In this document: in pieces, positions 18,448 through 28,508 of the stretch
Layout of the letters: each line of letters opens with the position of its first letter
Position numbering within the stretch: position 1 is the stretch's first letter
Notes under the pieces: model-generated
The model's input: only the letters and a program-made list of their open reading frames with translations
What the model was told of the DNA's origin: nothing
Databases searched by the model: none
Program-made: the position numbers and the translations under genes
Assembly (NCBI RefSeq): GCF_030518215.1
Contig: NZ_JAULRT010000052.1
Span: forward strand, 372,001-436,000
DNA length: 64,000 nucleotides
Direction: 5' to 3'
DNA from: Gilvimarinus algae
GTDB taxonomy: Bacteria > Pseudomonadota > Gammaproteobacteria > Pseudomonadales > Cellvibrionaceae

Positions 18448-18475
18448 TTGACACGGCCTCGCAGGCGTATATACT
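18448..18475 (+). promoter_or_regulatory. Sigma-70 promoter of the cold-shock gene
   Basis: TTGACA (18448-18453) and TATACT (18470-18475) are 16 bases apart. Transcription would start near 18482, giving a leader of about 147 bases, the long 5' UTR typical of cspA-type genes, in which mRNA structure governs cold induction. Confidence 0.75.
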
Positions 18476-18628
18476 CGTTCTTGCTTGAAAGTAAGTCCTA
18501 TATTTATGCCACACCAAAGCAATGGTAGTACCTGCAGTTCTGGTCCTTCAGTCATAAGTAATAGCAACACTTTTAGCACAAACGGCCCCTTGGGGCTTAC
18601 TTACTCATTGATTGTAAAGGAAAAGAAT

Positions 18629-18835
18629 ATGGCTACTGTTACTGGTACCGTTAAGTGGTTTAACGAAGCAAAAGGTTTTGGCTTTATCGAGCAAGAATCT
18701 GGTCCGGACGTTTTTGCACACTTCAGCGCCATCTCTGGCTCTGGCTTCAAAACCCTGACCGAAGGTCAAAAGGTGGAATTCACCGTGACCCAGGGTCAAA
18801 AAGGTCCGCAAGCTGAAAACATCGTTGCTCTGTAA
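18629..18835 (+). CDS. Cold-shock domain protein (CspA family)
   Basis: This 68-residue single OB-fold RNA chaperone binds single-stranded RNA and DNA. The RNP1 motif KGFGFIEQ and RNP2 motif VFAHFSAI are present in the classic [15 protein letters not shown] context. I chose the ATG at 18629, with AAAGGA upstream, which gives the exact family length; the open frame extends upstream to 18485 but that part is leader. A strong terminator follows. Which csp paralogue it is cannot be decided. Confidence 0.95.
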   Translation: MATVTGTVKWFNEAKGFGFIEQESGPDVFAHFSAISGSGFKTLTEGQKVEFTVTQGQKGPQAENIVAL

Positions 18836-18870
18836 GCGATTGATCAGTCCGCCGCTCTAGTGCGGCGTTG

Positions 18871-18906
18871 AAAAAAAAGGGTGAAGCACTGCTTCACCCT
18901 TTTTTG
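18871..18906. terminator. Strong bidirectional intrinsic terminator
   Basis: AGGGTGAAGCA and TGCTTCACCCT form an almost loop-less perfect inverted repeat (18878-18900), preceded by eight A and followed by six T. It ends the cold-shock transcript and could also stop antisense transcription. Confidence 0.88.
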
Positions 18907-19010
18907 TTTTATGGCGCTTAAAAGCGTCTTTCACAGAAGCGAGCCGCTTATTGCAAACGCGCTTATTGCAAGCGAGATGCGGCTGGCAGTCCTCCCCTGA
19001 AGGTATTGGC

Positions 19011-20390
19011 GTGACCCAAACGTGTTTTTCTCAGCTGCCTCTGGCGCAGTCTCTCCTCGAAGGCGTGGCCGCTCTTGGTTTTGAGCGTATGACGCCCATT
19101 CAGTCTCAGGCTTTGCCGATCGCCTTGAGTGGGCGCGACCTGATCGGTCAGGCAAAAACCGGTTCGGGCAAGACCGTGGCCTTCGCCTTGGGGTTGCTGC
19201 ACCGGCTGCAGGTGGAGCGCTACCGGGTGCAGGCCCTGGTGCTTTGTCCGACCCGCGAACTGGCCGATCAGGTCGCCCGCGAGATCCGTCGCCTGGCCCG
19301 GCAGATGCACAATGTCAAGGTGCTGACCCTATGCGGGGGGACGCCCATGGGGCCTCAAATTGCCTCACTTGAGCACGGTGCTCACATTATCGTGGGTACG
19401 CCGGGGCGGGTGGACGACCATATTCGCAAGGGGCGCCTGGACCTATCGGAAGTCGCAACCCTGGTGCTTGACGAGGCCGACCGCATGCTTGACATGGGGT
19501 TCGCTGAGACCCTGGAGGCGATCGTTGCCACGACCCCCGACGCGCGGCAAACGCTGCTGTTTTCGGCGACTTTTCCCAGGGATATTGCCTCGCTCAGCGA
19601 GCGCTACCTGCGCACGCCGGCCCGAGTGTCAGTGGACGAGCCGGGCGACGCCCATACCATTGAGCAGCATTTTTATAGCCTCAATGGCCTGGCGCGTGCG
19701 CAGGCGGTGGAGCGGCTGTTGCTTCACCTGCGCCCTGAGCGCTGCGTCGTTTTCTGTAACACCAAGCGCGATGTAAAAGCCATGGCACAGACGTTGGAAG
19801 CTGTCGGCTTTAAAGTCGGTGCACTGCACGGCGATCTTGAGCAGCGCGAGCGGGACATTACCCTCGCGCTTTTTGCCAGCCATAGCCTCTCGGTATTAGT
19901 GGCAACCGATGTGGCGGCCCGCGGCCTGGATATCAGTGGATTGGATATGGTGATCAATGCGGACATGGCGCGCGAGAGCGAGGTGCATGTCCATCGCGTG
20001 GGCCGCACTGGCCGTGCCGGCCGTAAAGGTCTGGCGCTGAGCTTGGTGGATGAGCGTGAGACTCACAAGTTCGAGCGGCTGTGTGATTACTCCGGTCTCG
20101 ATGCAAACCTGGAGTCTCTGCCTGATCTCGCCGCTGGCGTGACCGCTTTTCGCCCGCCCATGGTGACCCTGCAGCTCGATGGTGGGCGCAAACAGAAGGT
20201 GCGCCCCGGAGACATTCTCGGCGCTCTGACTGGGGCCGACGGCGTCGCTGGGGAGGATGTGGGTAAAATCCACGTGTTCGACTTCAGCGCCTGCGTTGCC
20301 GTGCGGCGTAAAGTGGTGGATGAGGCGCTGGAAAAAATCAGGCGCGACGGCCTTAAAGGCCGCCGCTTCCGGGTCCGGCGTATCAGTTAA
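19011..20390 (+). CDS. dbpA: ATP-dependent RNA helicase DbpA
   Basis: This DEAD-box helicase acts in 50S ribosome assembly and is activated by 23S rRNA hairpin 92. It has the Q motif ([10 protein letters not shown]), Walker [28 protein letters not shown] and [12 protein letters not shown]-terminal RNA-binding domain of the DbpA type begins near [22 protein letters not shown] chose the GTG at 19011 (459 aa) because GAAGG lies 7 bases upstream and it fits the family N-terminus. Its last 8 bases overlap the convergent rhlE gene. Confidence 0.9.
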   Translation: MTQTCFSQLPLAQSLLEGVAALGFERMTPIQSQALPIALSGRDLIGQAKTGSGKTVAFALGLLHRLQVERYRVQALVLCPTRELADQVAREIRRLARQMHNVKVLTLCGGTPMGPQIASLEHGAHIIVGTPGRVDDHIRKGRLDLSEVATLVLDEADRMLDMGFAETLEAIVATTPDARQTLLFSATFPRDIASLSERYLRTPARVSVDEPGDAHTIEQHFYSLNGLARAQAVERLLLHLRPERCVVFCNTKRDVKAMAQTLEAVGFKVGALHGDLEQRERDITLALFASHSLSVLVATDVAARGLDISGLDMVINADMARESEVHVHRVGRTGRAGRKGLALSLVDERETHKFERLCDYSGLDANLESLPDLAAGVTAFRPPMVTLQLDGGRKQKVRPGDILGALTGADGVAGEDVGKIHVFDFSACVAVRRKVVDEALEKIRRDGLKGRRFRVRRIS

Positions 20391-21798
20391 CCGGGCGGCG
20401 TCGAGAGCGGCCACCGCCGCTTCTCTGTCCGGCGCCGCCTGGCTTTTGCCCCGCGCCGCCGCTGCGGTTTGCATTGGCGCCACCGCTTCTGTTGTTGCCT
20501 CTTTCCTGGCCTTTAGCCGAGGCACTTTTCTGTCCCTGAGCGGGGCGAGCGGCATTTTGCCGGCTTGCGCGACCGCGTTTGCTGGCGGGGCTTGATCCAG
20601 GTTTGGCGGATCGGCCGCTGGGTTTATTGGCCGGTGCCGAGGGTTTCGCGGATTCCGGCAGCTGATGATCCGGTTCAAAGTCGTCCATCACCCGGCGGGG
20701 CAGGCGCTTCTTGATCAGTTTTTCAATATCGCTCAGCTGCTTGATTTCATCGGCACTGACCAGTGACACCGCTTGGCCATTGGCGCCGGCGCGGCCGGTG
20801 CGGCCAATGCGGTGCACATAGTCTTCGGGGACATTGGGCAAATCAAAGTTGACCACCTGCGGCAGCTGGTCAATGTCCAGCCCCCGCGCGGCGATGTCGG
20901 TCGCTACCAATACGCGAACGGCGCCTCTTTTAAAATCGGCCAGCGCCTTGGTGCGGGCGCCCTGGCTTTTGTTGCCGTGGATGGCGGCTGCACGAATGCC
21001 CGCCGCATCGAGCTGTTTCGCCAGGCGATTGGCGCCGTGCTTGGTGCGGGAAAACACCAGTACCTGCTGCCAGTCGTTGTCCATGGTCAGGCGAATCAGC
21101 AGTTCCGCTTTGCGCTTTTTGTCCACCGGGCTGATCCATTGCTCCACGCTGGCGGCGGTGCTGTTGGGTGGCGCCACTGACACTTCCAGGGCGTCGGTGA
21201 CCACGCTTTTGGCAAGGGCGCGAATGTCATTGGAAAAGGTCGCGGAAAACAGTAGATTCTGACGTTTGGCTGGCAGAAGCTTCAGAATTTTGCGAATGTC
21301 GTGAATAAACCCCATGTCCAGCATGCGGTCGGCCTCGTCGAGGACCAGCATCTCCAGCTGATCAAAAGCAACGGCGCCTTGTTGATGCAAGTCCAGCAGG
21401 CGGCCGGGGGTGGCCACCAGAATGTCCACACCCTGTTTCAGGGTGGCGATTTGCGGGTTGATTTTGACACCGCCAAACACTACGGCACTGCGTAGCGCGA
21501 GGTATTTGCCGTAGGCGCTCACACTGTCGGCGACCTGGGCGGCCAACTCCCGGGTGGGTGTCAGTACCAGCGCACGGGCCTGGCGGGCTTTGGCAGCCGG
21601 GGCGCGGTTTAGAATTTCCAGCATGGGCAGAGTAAAACCGGCGGTTTTGCCCGTACCTGTCTGAGCGGCGGCCAGTAAATCCCGGCCCGAGAGCACGGCA
21701 GGTATTGCCTCTGCCTGAATAGGCGAGGGCGTGCTGTAGCCTTTTTCTTTGACGGCGCGAAAGATAGGGTCGCTCAGACCCAAATTGGCAAAACTCAT
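20383..21798 (-). CDS. rhlE: ATP-dependent RNA helicase RhlE
   Basis: This DEAD-box helicase is involved in ribosome maturation and mRNA decay. It has [37 protein letters not shown] and [10 protein letters not shown] in the standard order. The C-terminal 90 residues are a low-complexity, Gly/Arg/Asn/Ser-rich tail, which in this family binds RNA and tunes activity. The start at 21798 ([16 protein letters not shown], 471 aa) is typical of RhlE; the 17 extra upstream residues of the open frame look spurious. Confidence 0.92.
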   Translation of the reverse strand: MSFANLGLSDPIFRAVKEKGYSTPSPIQAEAIPAVLSGRDLLAAAQTGTGKTAGFTLPMLEILNRAPAAKARQARALVLTPTRELAAQVADSVSAYGKYLALRSAVVFGGVKINPQIATLKQGVDILVATPGRLLDLHQQGAVAFDQLEMLVLDEADRMLDMGFIHDIRKILKLLPAKRQNLLFSATFSNDIRALAKSVVTDALEVSVAPPNSTAASVEQWISPVDKKRKAELLIRLTMDNDWQQVLVFSRTKHGANRLAKQLDAAGIRAAAIHGNKSQGARTKALADFKRGAVRVLVATDIAARGLDIDQLPQVVNFDLPNVPEDYVHRIGRTGRAGANGQAVSLVSADEIKQLSDIEKLIKKRLPRRVMDDFEPDHQLPESAKPSAPANKPSGRSAKPGSSPASKRGRASRQNAARPAQGQKSASAKGQERGNNRSGGANANRSGGAGQKPGGAGQRSGGGRSRRRPVN

Positions 21799-21905
21799 AG
21801 GAACGTCCGATAGGATAGATAGGAACAACCGATAGAAGAGGGCCGGCATCTTACCTCAAGCCGGGTCCGCTGGGCTATGCTTTATTGCCGAAGGAGGATA
21901 AAGAC

Positions 21906-22442
21906 TTGATCAGCGATTATTTGAAAAACAGCGTGACTAGGGTTCCCGATTACCCGAAAGCCGGTATTCAGTTTCGTGATATCACCTCGTTGGTGGCGGA
22001 TGGCCGAGCCTTTGCCGAAGCGGTCACCGCATTGGCTGAACCTTATCTGTCCCAAGCGGTAGACAAGGTGGTGGGGATTGAGGCTCGCGGGTTTGTCTTT
22101 GGCGCCGCCCTGGCGCGGGAGCTGGGTGTTGGCCTGGCGCTGGCGCGCAAGCCGGGTAAGCTGCCGCGAGCCACTTGCCGTGAGACCTACACCTTGGAGT
22201 ATGGCGAGGATGCGTTGCACATGCACCTCGATGCGCTTGAGCCGGAGTCACGCGTGTTGCTGGTGGATGATTTGATCGCCACGGGCGGTACGGCTTTGGC
22301 CGCCCTGCGGTTGGTGCGCCAGCTCGGGGCCAGCCCCATTGGCGCGGCATTTGTGATCGCTCTGCCGGAACTTGGTGGCCTGGCCGCACTCCAACGGCAG
22401 CGTGTTGCCACTCATCATCTAATGGAGTTTGCCGGTGAATAA
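21906..22442 (+). CDS. apt: Adenine phosphoribosyltransferase
   Basis: This enzyme makes AMP from adenine and PRPP in purine salvage. The PRPP-binding motif VLLVDDLIATGGTA and the segments FPxxGIxFRDIT-like (YPKAGIQFRDIT) and GIEARGFVFGAALA are present. I chose the TTG at 21906 (178 aa) because GGAGG sits 8 bases upstream and the product matches the family length; the open frame begins at an earlier TTG (21885) ahead of that site. The end overlaps a small lipoprotein gene by 8 bases. Confidence 0.93.
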   Translation: MISDYLKNSVTRVPDYPKAGIQFRDITSLVADGRAFAEAVTALAEPYLSQAVDKVVGIEARGFVFGAALARELGVGLALARKPGKLPRATCRETYTLEYGEDALHMHLDALEPESRVLLVDDLIATGGTALAALRLVRQLGASPIGAAFVIALPELGGLAALQRQRVATHHLMEFAGE

Positions 22443-22647
22443 ATGCCTTTGCCTGCCTGTGGTCGGGTTAATACTGTTGGCGGGATGTACCAATAAAGCC
22501 ATCTACGAGAATGCGCAGATCGACCAGCGCTGGAAGTGTGAGCGCGAGCCGCTGAGTCAGCAGGCGGAGTGCCGCGAGCAAGTGTCCAAGGATTATCGCG
22601 AATACCAGCGCGAGCGTGAGGCGCTAATGGACGAAGAGCCTGAGTAA
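22435..22647 (+). CDS. Small lipoprotein of unknown function
   Basis: The 70-residue product has a lipoprotein signal peptide ending in LLAGC, then a short, highly charged, Glu/Arg/Gln-rich domain. It starts at GTG (22435) with GGAG 7 bases upstream, inside the end of apt, so the two are translationally coupled. I recognise no family. The charged tail, EYQREREALMDEEPE, suggests a soluble periplasmic helix. Confidence 0.75.
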   Translation: MNKCLCLPVVGLILLAGCTNKAIYENAQIDQRWKCEREPLSQQAECREQVSKDYREYQREREALMDEEPE

Positions 22648-22691
22648 GCGGCGGCCTAAGCCACCGTTTGAGCTTTCGGTCGCTGTGCCAC

Positions 22692-22720
22692 TTGGTCGGC
22701 GCCTGCGTTTTGCGTATCAT
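22692..22720 (+). promoter_or_regulatory. Probable sigma-70 promoter for lpxO
   Basis: TTGGTC (22692-22697) and TATCAT (22715-22720) are separated by 17 bases. The -10 lies in a small palindrome GCGTAT-C-ATACGC (22712-22724), which may be a regulator site or chance. Confidence 0.4.
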
Positions 22721-22757
22721 ACGCGCCCTGCGCTGGGTAAACACGTGAGGTGAGGCT

Positions 22758-23663
22758 ATGGGCGTTATTATTGGTTGTATTGCCATTTACATCGGCTGCA
22801 TCGCCTTTGTGCGCACCCGAAACCGGGTGACCTTTCCGCTCAGTCGCCAGCTGTCTGACTTTTCGACGTTTATGGTGCCCTTTAATTTACCCGCTTACGG
22901 GCTGTCAACGGTGCCCACCACCCCCAGAGTTTCAAAAGAGCACTTCCCCGAGCTGCAGATTATTGAAGACAACTGGGAAGTCATTCGCGATGAGGCGCTG
23001 GCGCTCTATCAGGGGGGCAAAATCACCGCCAAGGATGATCTCCCGGCCAGTAGTTTCTATAAGGACAACCGCTGGACCAGCTTTTACCTCAAGCTTTACG
23101 ATAACCCCATTCCCTCAGCGAAGGAGCTGGCCCCGAAAACCATGGCGCTGCTTGAGCAGGTTCCCTATCTGAACCTGGCGCTGTTTGCGGTGCTCAACCC
23201 CGGCAAAAAGCTCAATCAGCACCACGATCCTTTTGCATATACCCTGCGTTATTCGCTCGGGCTCTCCACGCCCAACAGCGAGCGCTGTGGCTTGCAGATC
23301 GACGATTTTCACTATCCGTGGAGAGACGGCGACAGCATTATCTTTGACGAGACCTATCTGCACAGTGCCTACAACGATACAGATACCCCGCGGGTTATTC
23401 TGATGACCGATATCGACCGGCCGCTCAAACTGAAGTTTGTGCAAAAGGGCTATTGGTACTTTGGTCGCTTTTTTAACAGCTTGTTTATGATCGACAATGT
23501 CGACGCCTCACACTCGGGTATCGGCAATAAATTGGGCCAGGGCTTGTTGCGCTACCAGAGCTTTCTCAAGTCGGTGAAAAAGAAAAACCGTCAGTTCTAC
23601 TATGCGGCCAAATGGGTGATTATCGGCGGCTTATTACTGCTGATCGGCAGTCGCTTCGTCTGA
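22758..23663 (+). CDS. lpxO: Lipid A Fe(II)/2-oxoglutarate dioxygenase LpxO-like
   Basis: LpxO hydroxylates a secondary acyl chain of lipid A at the inner membrane. The 301-residue protein has an N-terminal membrane segment, then an aspartyl/asparaginyl beta-hydroxylase domain with the iron-binding HxD (LNQHHDPFAYTLRYSLGL) and distal His (DETYLHSAYN). A C-terminal hydrophobic segment (WVIIGGLLLLIG) is also typical. The last 30 bases overlap the convergent pabB gene. Confidence 0.85.
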   Translation: MGVIIGCIAIYIGCIAFVRTRNRVTFPLSRQLSDFSTFMVPFNLPAYGLSTVPTTPRVSKEHFPELQIIEDNWEVIRDEALALYQGGKITAKDDLPASSFYKDNRWTSFYLKLYDNPIPSAKELAPKTMALLEQVPYLNLALFAVLNPGKKLNQHHDPFAYTLRYSLGLSTPNSERCGLQIDDFHYPWRDGDSIIFDETYLHSAYNDTDTPRVILMTDIDRPLKLKFVQKGYWYFGRFFNSLFMIDNVDASHSGIGNKLGQGLLRYQSFLKSVKKKNRQFYYAAKWVIIGGLLLLIGSRFV

Positions 23664-25052
23664 GCCGAACGCCGCTTCCAGAGTGCGCATCAGCAGTGTG
23701 ACCTTGGTAAGGCTCTCCTGATATTCCGCCTCGGCGGTGGAGTCGGCGACAATGCCGCCTCCGCCCCAGCAGTGAACTCTTCCGTTATCAAAGACCAGGG
23801 TGCGAATAGCGATGCTGGTGTCCATCCGCCCGCACGCACTGATATACCCCAAGCTGCCGCAGTAGGGCCCCCTTTTGTGTGATTCCAGCGATTCGATAAT
23901 TTCCATGGCCTTGATCTTGGGTGCGCCGGTTATCGAGCCGCCGGGGAAAGCGGCGCGCAGTAGCGACAGGGGCGTCTCGCCTGGCTTGAGGCGCCCCTCA
24001 ATGGTGCTGACCAAATGGTGGACATTGGCAAAGCTCTGCAGCTCAAACAGTGTGGGTACGTTTACCTGCTCACAGCAGCGGCTCAAATCGTTGCGCAGTA
24101 AGTCCACAATCATCAGGTTTTCGGCGCGATCCTTTTCACTGTTCTCCAGGGCCCGGGCATTGCGCTTGTCTTGTGTCGGGTCGGGGTCGCGGGGCGCCGT
24201 ACCTTTAATGGGGCTGGTGCTGGCAAGGCCGTCGTCACAGGCGATAAAGCGCTCGGGCGAGACACTGGCGATGGCGCCGTTTTCCAGCGGGATAAAACCG
24301 GCAAAGGGAGCGGGGCTTGCCAGGCGTAGGCTCAGGTAGGCTGCGAGTGGATCGCCGCTGAAGCTCGCACTAAAGCGCTGGGCAAAGTTGACCTGGTAGC
24401 AATCGCCCTCAAGGATGTGCTCCTGGATTGTATCGAATTTTTCAATGTAAGAATCAATATTAATGTTACTGTCGAACCTATTGATTTTAAAAGGTTCTGC
24501 ATCCTTTTCTAGAAATGACTTTAAGTGTGTTTCGGCGTTTAGCCTCGATTCCGCCAGCCTGGTATCCGCGCCTGGGAGGGCAACAATAGCGCTGGTTTGG
24601 GTCTCGTGATCGATTACCAGCGCCCAGGGATAAAGGCCGATGTGCAGATCGGGCAGGCTGAGATCTGCCTTCGCCAGTGAGGGCAAGCGCTCCAGTTGCC
24701 GCGCCAAGTCATAGCCAAAAAAGCCGATGGCGCCGCCGCAAAAGGGCAATCTCTCGGCGTCCAGCTGCGCGCTTTGGCAAACAGGGGGCATCAGTTCATT
24801 GATCAGAGTAAAGGGATCCTGATGTGAGCGCCTGTCGGGCTCGCGCCCTGTGAGATCCTGAATCAGGCTCTCGCCGGCTCGGGTAGTCAGCAGGGTCGTG
24901 GGCTCGGCAGCGATAATGTCGTAGCGGCCGCGCCCGCTCGCCGGCTGGCAGCTGTCCAGCCATACCGGGTAGGGTAGATCCTGCAGGGCCAGAAAATAGA
25001 CACGGCTGTCCGCATGGTAGGGAACGACGATAACTTTGGGGCTGTGCGGCAT
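23634..25052 (-). CDS. pabB: Aminodeoxychorismate synthase component I
   Basis: This enzyme converts chorismate to 4-amino-4-deoxychorismate with PabA-supplied ammonia, for folate synthesis. The 472-residue protein has the chorismate-binding fold: SPIKGTAPRDPDP, ENLMIVDLLRNDLSR and PGGSITGAPKIKAMEII are conserved. The N-terminal half carries CGGAIGFFGYDLARQLERLP. The PIKGT lysine distinguishes PabB from TrpE. It is apparently monocistronic. Confidence 0.93.
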   Translation of the reverse strand: MPHSPKVIVVPYHADSRVYFLALQDLPYPVWLDSCQPASGRGRYDIIAAEPTTLLTTRAGESLIQDLTGREPDRRSHQDPFTLINELMPPVCQSAQLDAERLPFCGGAIGFFGYDLARQLERLPSLAKADLSLPDLHIGLYPWALVIDHETQTSAIVALPGADTRLAESRLNAETHLKSFLEKDAEPFKINRFDSNINIDSYIEKFDTIQEHILEGDCYQVNFAQRFSASFSGDPLAAYLSLRLASPAPFAGFIPLENGAIASVSPERFIACDDGLASTSPIKGTAPRDPDPTQDKRNARALENSEKDRAENLMIVDLLRNDLSRCCEQVNVPTLFELQSFANVHHLVSTIEGRLKPGETPLSLLRAAFPGGSITGAPKIKAMEIIESLESHKRGPYCGSLGYISACGRMDTSIAIRTLVFDNGRVHCWGGGGIVADSTAEAEYQESLTKVTLLMRTLEAAFGSDEATADQQ

Positions 25053-25400
25053 GGCGGTTTGCGGTTCGCTGACTCGGGATGACGGTGGCGCCCTTAGTGG
25101 GCAAGCAGAGTATACCGGCTTGGCGCAGCGCCACCTAGCAGACTGTTGAAAAGCTCCTTACATGCTCAGCGAGGCCTTAAGCGTGAAGGTGTCGTGCCTT
25201 GTCTCGACAGGCAGGGTGGTTTCCTTTTCTGGAGGCTAGGTGCGGCAGATGTGCGTTTAGGGCCTCGCCCTATGGGACTTCCAGGCTGGACCGTACACCT
25301 TCAAACCGGCGCCTAGATTACGAACCAGCCTGCTAGCGCACGTCCGCCAAGTGGGTAAGGGACAGGAGCACCCAGCCGGTCTTGGCCAGGCGCAGTTTGG
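25053..25400. other. 348-base intergenic region, no gene found
   Basis: The region is G+C-rich and lies between two minus-strand genes. No credible open frame, RNA gene or terminator was seen. The string GACTGTTGAAAAGCTCC near 25141 resembles the ends of some insertion sequences, but no matching second end or transposase was found. Confidence 0.4.
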
Positions 25401-28400
25401 TCAAGCGGTGGTTTGGGGCTCCTTTTGGCCCGCATAGTCGGCAAGTACGGTGAGCACAGCATCTTGCAGTGCCCGGGGGGATTGTTGCAGCAGCTGATCG
25501 ATATTGCGCCCGCCGCCCTCCGCCTTGCCGTTTTCGCGCGCCCAATGGCTGGCGGCATCTTCCAGCAGGCGCGAGAAGACCACCGGCTCGCTAAAGAACA
25601 CCTTGGGGTGTTGCTTGCAAAAAAGGGTAAAACACAGCAGGGCCTCGACCACCGCGCTCTTGTAGTAGCTCGGATGCAGGGATTGGGTCAGCTGGTCGAT
25701 AAGCTGGGCGAAGCTCTCCTCGCCCGGTGTCATGGAGCTTCGTACCAGCTCGCAGTCAATGCGATAACCCTCGCTGTTGCTGTCGCCAAACACCAGGGTT
25801 TTGGCGCTCGCCAGGCTGCGCCAAATAGCGGTTAGGAATTTGTCGTCAAAGCGGGTGATAAAGCCGCGCGCCAGACGCCATTCAAACCAGTCGGCGTCGA
25901 CGGCGTTGGCGGCAATGGCGTCACTGCCGGCGAGTAGGGTCGATTGCTCGTTGCCGAGGTGAAAGCTGTGATCGACCCCTTGCGAGAACACCTTGCGCTG
26001 CGAATCAAACACTTTGCGCAAGCGTTTATAGAGGTAGCTGGGCGATTGCGAGGCCAGCCATTGAATGGGGGTCAGTCCTTCGCCTTCGTCGGTGTAGTGC
26101 GAGCACAAGAGCATAAAATTGTGCAGCTGTATCGAGCGCAATCCTTCAAACAAATACGGCTGGGTGCGCAGCAGCGCGCCGACGGTGATGATCACCTCTT
26201 GGGCGAGGGCGCGCTCCAGCGGGTCGCTGAACACATGGTCCAGCCCATCGAGAATTTCCTGGTTACTCAGGCCCGAGTCAATCACCAGCTCTGAGTCCGT
26301 GTCCTCGCCGATGGCCAGTTTCAAATGGCGGGCCGCCAGCAGGGTCATGCTATCGGCAAGATCGTTATGGCCGTGATCGAGATAGGCAAAGCACAGCCGG
26401 CACAAGACCCAGTGATTGGTTTGCTGGGCGTAGCGGTAGATGTCCCTGAGTATCTCCTCGGCCGGGATCTTCTTCTCTTTGCCGCAGTCGCGGTTCAGCT
26501 CGCCCGGGCTGAGTGCCCGCGCAAAAGCCGCCGCCAGCACTTTCGGGTCGCGCGAGTGCTTGATCTTGTCCAAGAGCTCTGCAAATGGATCACACAACTG
26601 CTCGGGCTCGATGGACGGCAGATGGTGAATGGGTGTGTAGGACGTCTTCAGCGGTACGACACTAAATTCGGGCAGCACCAACTTGGTGGTGCGCGAGGCG
26701 CGTATCGCCAGGCTTGCCGAAGCGTTGCCCACATGCTCGTGGGTATTGCGCAGCTGCAGATCCTTCAGGGTTTTAAACAAAACATCCGCGTTGGGAATGG
26801 CGCAAATGTTGGCGTTAATTTTCAGAGTAAATACCGCCACTTCCGGGTCTGTCCAGTGCTTGCGGATGTGGTTGATCTCCGAGATCAGAAGCTCGCTGAT
26901 AAACGCGGCATCGAACAGGCGATAGTCATTGGCTTCGCTCTGCAGCCACGATAAACACAGGCAAGTTTTGTTGTTGATGCGGTAAGTGTGAGAGGTCGAC
27001 AAGCTCTGCAGCCGACGTCTGGGCCGGCCACTCAGGCCCAGTGATTCGTTGGCGCCGACACAGGTGAACGCCTCGACCAAATGTGGCGCTGTGAGCACGG
27101 CGATGGGCTTAATGTCTTCCAGCGACTCGGCGATCACGCCGTTTTGCGAGAGCGTTGTTTTGACCTGTTCGTTTTCGGCCAGCACCACCAACGCGATTTG
27201 CGACTGGGTAAAACGGGTGGAGCGCCGGCGGATGTACAAAGGGTCCAGATCTTCGGTGGTGATATAGCCTTCGTCGAGCAACAAACCCGTGTAAAACAGG
27301 CTCTGAGCCCATACCAGCGGGATATTGTCGTTGGGCAGGCGCGGTTGTGAGCGCGGGTTCTTTTTCTCAGCGGCAATGTGTTCCTGCGGTAAATAATAGA
27401 GCTCCGGTATCAGTCCGATACCGTCGCGCGTGACCATCAGCGATTCGATTTTACGCCGGTAATGACTGGCGGTGGTGTCCAGCTCATCGAACAGCGCGTT
27501 GAGATACAAAAAGCAGTAGAACAACGGCCACTCGGATTCAATGTGTTCAAAGCCGGCAAGCTCGGAGTGTTCGTAGTAAAGCCGTGAGCTTTCCTCGATC
27601 ACCGTTTGGTGGCCGTCCCACAAAAAGCGCTTACAGCCCCAGTTACCGCCAAGCTTGGACAGTATGGTGTCGCGGGTTTTGGTCAGCAGTTCAGCCCGCC
27701 CAACCGCGAAGGCGGGAAAACCAATAATGGACAAAAGTGCGCTGTCGACCTCTTTAGACAGCGATTCTCGCGGCAGCAGCGCACCCAGCGTATTGCGGGC
27801 CAGGGAAACGGCATCGGGCATGACATGAATAACCGCGCGCTTGCTGGCATCGGGCCCAAAGAGGTTGAGACCATCCAGCGCTTGCAAAGCCGCCTTGGCC
27901 ATACCCACGGAGCTGGCATTGATTTCCGTCAGACCATTGTTGATCTTGTTGCCTCGCTCCCAAATGCCAAAATCCGGTGTCCGGTAGGCACTCGAAATGT
28001 AGTAAACGAGGTTTTGCACAAAGTCCACTTCGCTACTCGTGCAAACGATACGCAGCCCCGAGGCCGACATCTGCGCTAGCATCAGCAGAAAGATCGAGGT
28101 GGCGTCTATTTGCAGGTGCCCCCAGGCATCGTCCGCCACCACTGGCAAACCACTGGCCGTGTCGTACTTGGCGTGCAGGGCATCTCCGGGAGCCAACGTG
28201 TGCTTAAAGCGCTCCACTTTGTTGGCCTGGCGCATCATCGACTGCAACAGCCCGCGCATCAGCTTAATCGTCGCCTGCTCAAGCAGGTCCTGCCGGTTTT
28301 TTTGCCCCGCTCTGGCCATGCCCCGTGCCAGCGCCCAGACGCAGATAATCGAATAGACATTATCCCTGACCCAGGCGTCGGTGTAGTCGCCGTGGTTGGT

Positions 28401-28508
28401 GATGGCGGTACTGGCCGGCAGTAGCCCGGTAACCGGATGCTGGCGACTGAGGATAACGGTTTTGACTTCCTGATAAATGCGTTCGAGAGTGTCGTTTTTG
28501 CGCTTCAT
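25401..28508 (-). CDS. Phosphorylase kinase alpha/beta-like protein (GH15-related)
   Basis: The 1035-residue cytoplasmic protein resembles the regulatory alpha/beta subunits of eukaryotic phosphorylase kinase, whose N-terminus is a glucoamylase-like (GH15) (alpha/alpha)6 barrel. Visible hallmarks are GDYTDAWVRDNVYSI near residue 40, HLQIDATSIFLLMLAQ, PDFGIWERGNKINNGLTEIN, in which the Glu aligns with the GH15 acid, and the IESEWPLFYCFLYLNALFD segment. No signal peptide is seen. In bacteria its role is unknown; regulation or turnover of glycogen-like alpha-glucan is an inference. Upstream and downstream genes give no clear functional link. Confidence 0.8.
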   Translation of the reverse strand: MKRKNDTLERIYQEVKTVILSRQHPVTGLLPASTAITNHGDYTDAWVRDNVYSIICVWALARGMARAGQKNRQDLLEQATIKLMRGLLQSMMRQANKVERFKHTLAPGDALHAKYDTASGLPVVADDAWGHLQIDATSIFLLMLAQMSASGLRIVCTSSEVDFVQNLVYYISSAYRTPDFGIWERGNKINNGLTEINASSVGMAKAALQALDGLNLFGPDASKRAVIHVMPDAVSLARNTLGALLPRESLSKEVDSALLSIIGFPAFAVGRAELLTKTRDTILSKLGGNWGCKRFLWDGHQTVIEESSRLYYEHSELAGFEHIESEWPLFYCFLYLNALFDELDTTASHYRRKIESLMVTRDGIGLIPELYYLPQEHIAAEKKNPRSQPRLPNDNIPLVWAQSLFYTGLLLDEGYITTEDLDPLYIRRRSTRFTQSQIALVVLAENEQVKTTLSQNGVIAESLEDIKPIAVLTAPHLVEAFTCVGANESLGLSGRPRRRLQSLSTSHTYRINNKTCLCLSWLQSEANDYRLFDAAFISELLISEINHIRKHWTDPEVAVFTLKINANICAIPNADVLFKTLKDLQLRNTHEHVGNASASLAIRASRTTKLVLPEFSVVPLKTSYTPIHHLPSIEPEQLCDPFAELLDKIKHSRDPKVLAAAFARALSPGELNRDCGKEKKIPAEEILRDIYRYAQQTNHWVLCRLCFAYLDHGHNDLADSMTLLAARHLKLAIGEDTDSELVIDSGLSNQEILDGLDHVFSDPLERALAQEVIITVGALLRTQPYLFEGLRSIQLHNFMLLCSHYTDEGEGLTPIQWLASQSPSYLYKRLRKVFDSQRKVFSQGVDHSFHLGNEQSTLLAGSDAIAANAVDADWFEWRLARGFITRFDDKFLTAIWRSLASAKTLVFGDSNSEGYRIDCELVRSSMTPGEESFAQLIDQLTQSLHPSYYKSAVVEALLCFTLFCKQHPKVFFSEPVVFSRLLEDAASHWARENGKAEGGGRNIDQLLQQSPRALQDAVLTVLADYAGQKEPQTTA

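Noticed and set aside
19896-20678. 260-codon minus-strand open frame across dbpA and rhlE
   Set aside because: It is out of frame with rhlE and antisense to dbpA; the sequence is Pro/Ala-rich filler.
25136-25157. IS-end-like string GACTGTTGAAAAGCTCC
   Set aside because: It resembles insertion-sequence ends, but no inverted partner, target duplication or transposase was found nearby.
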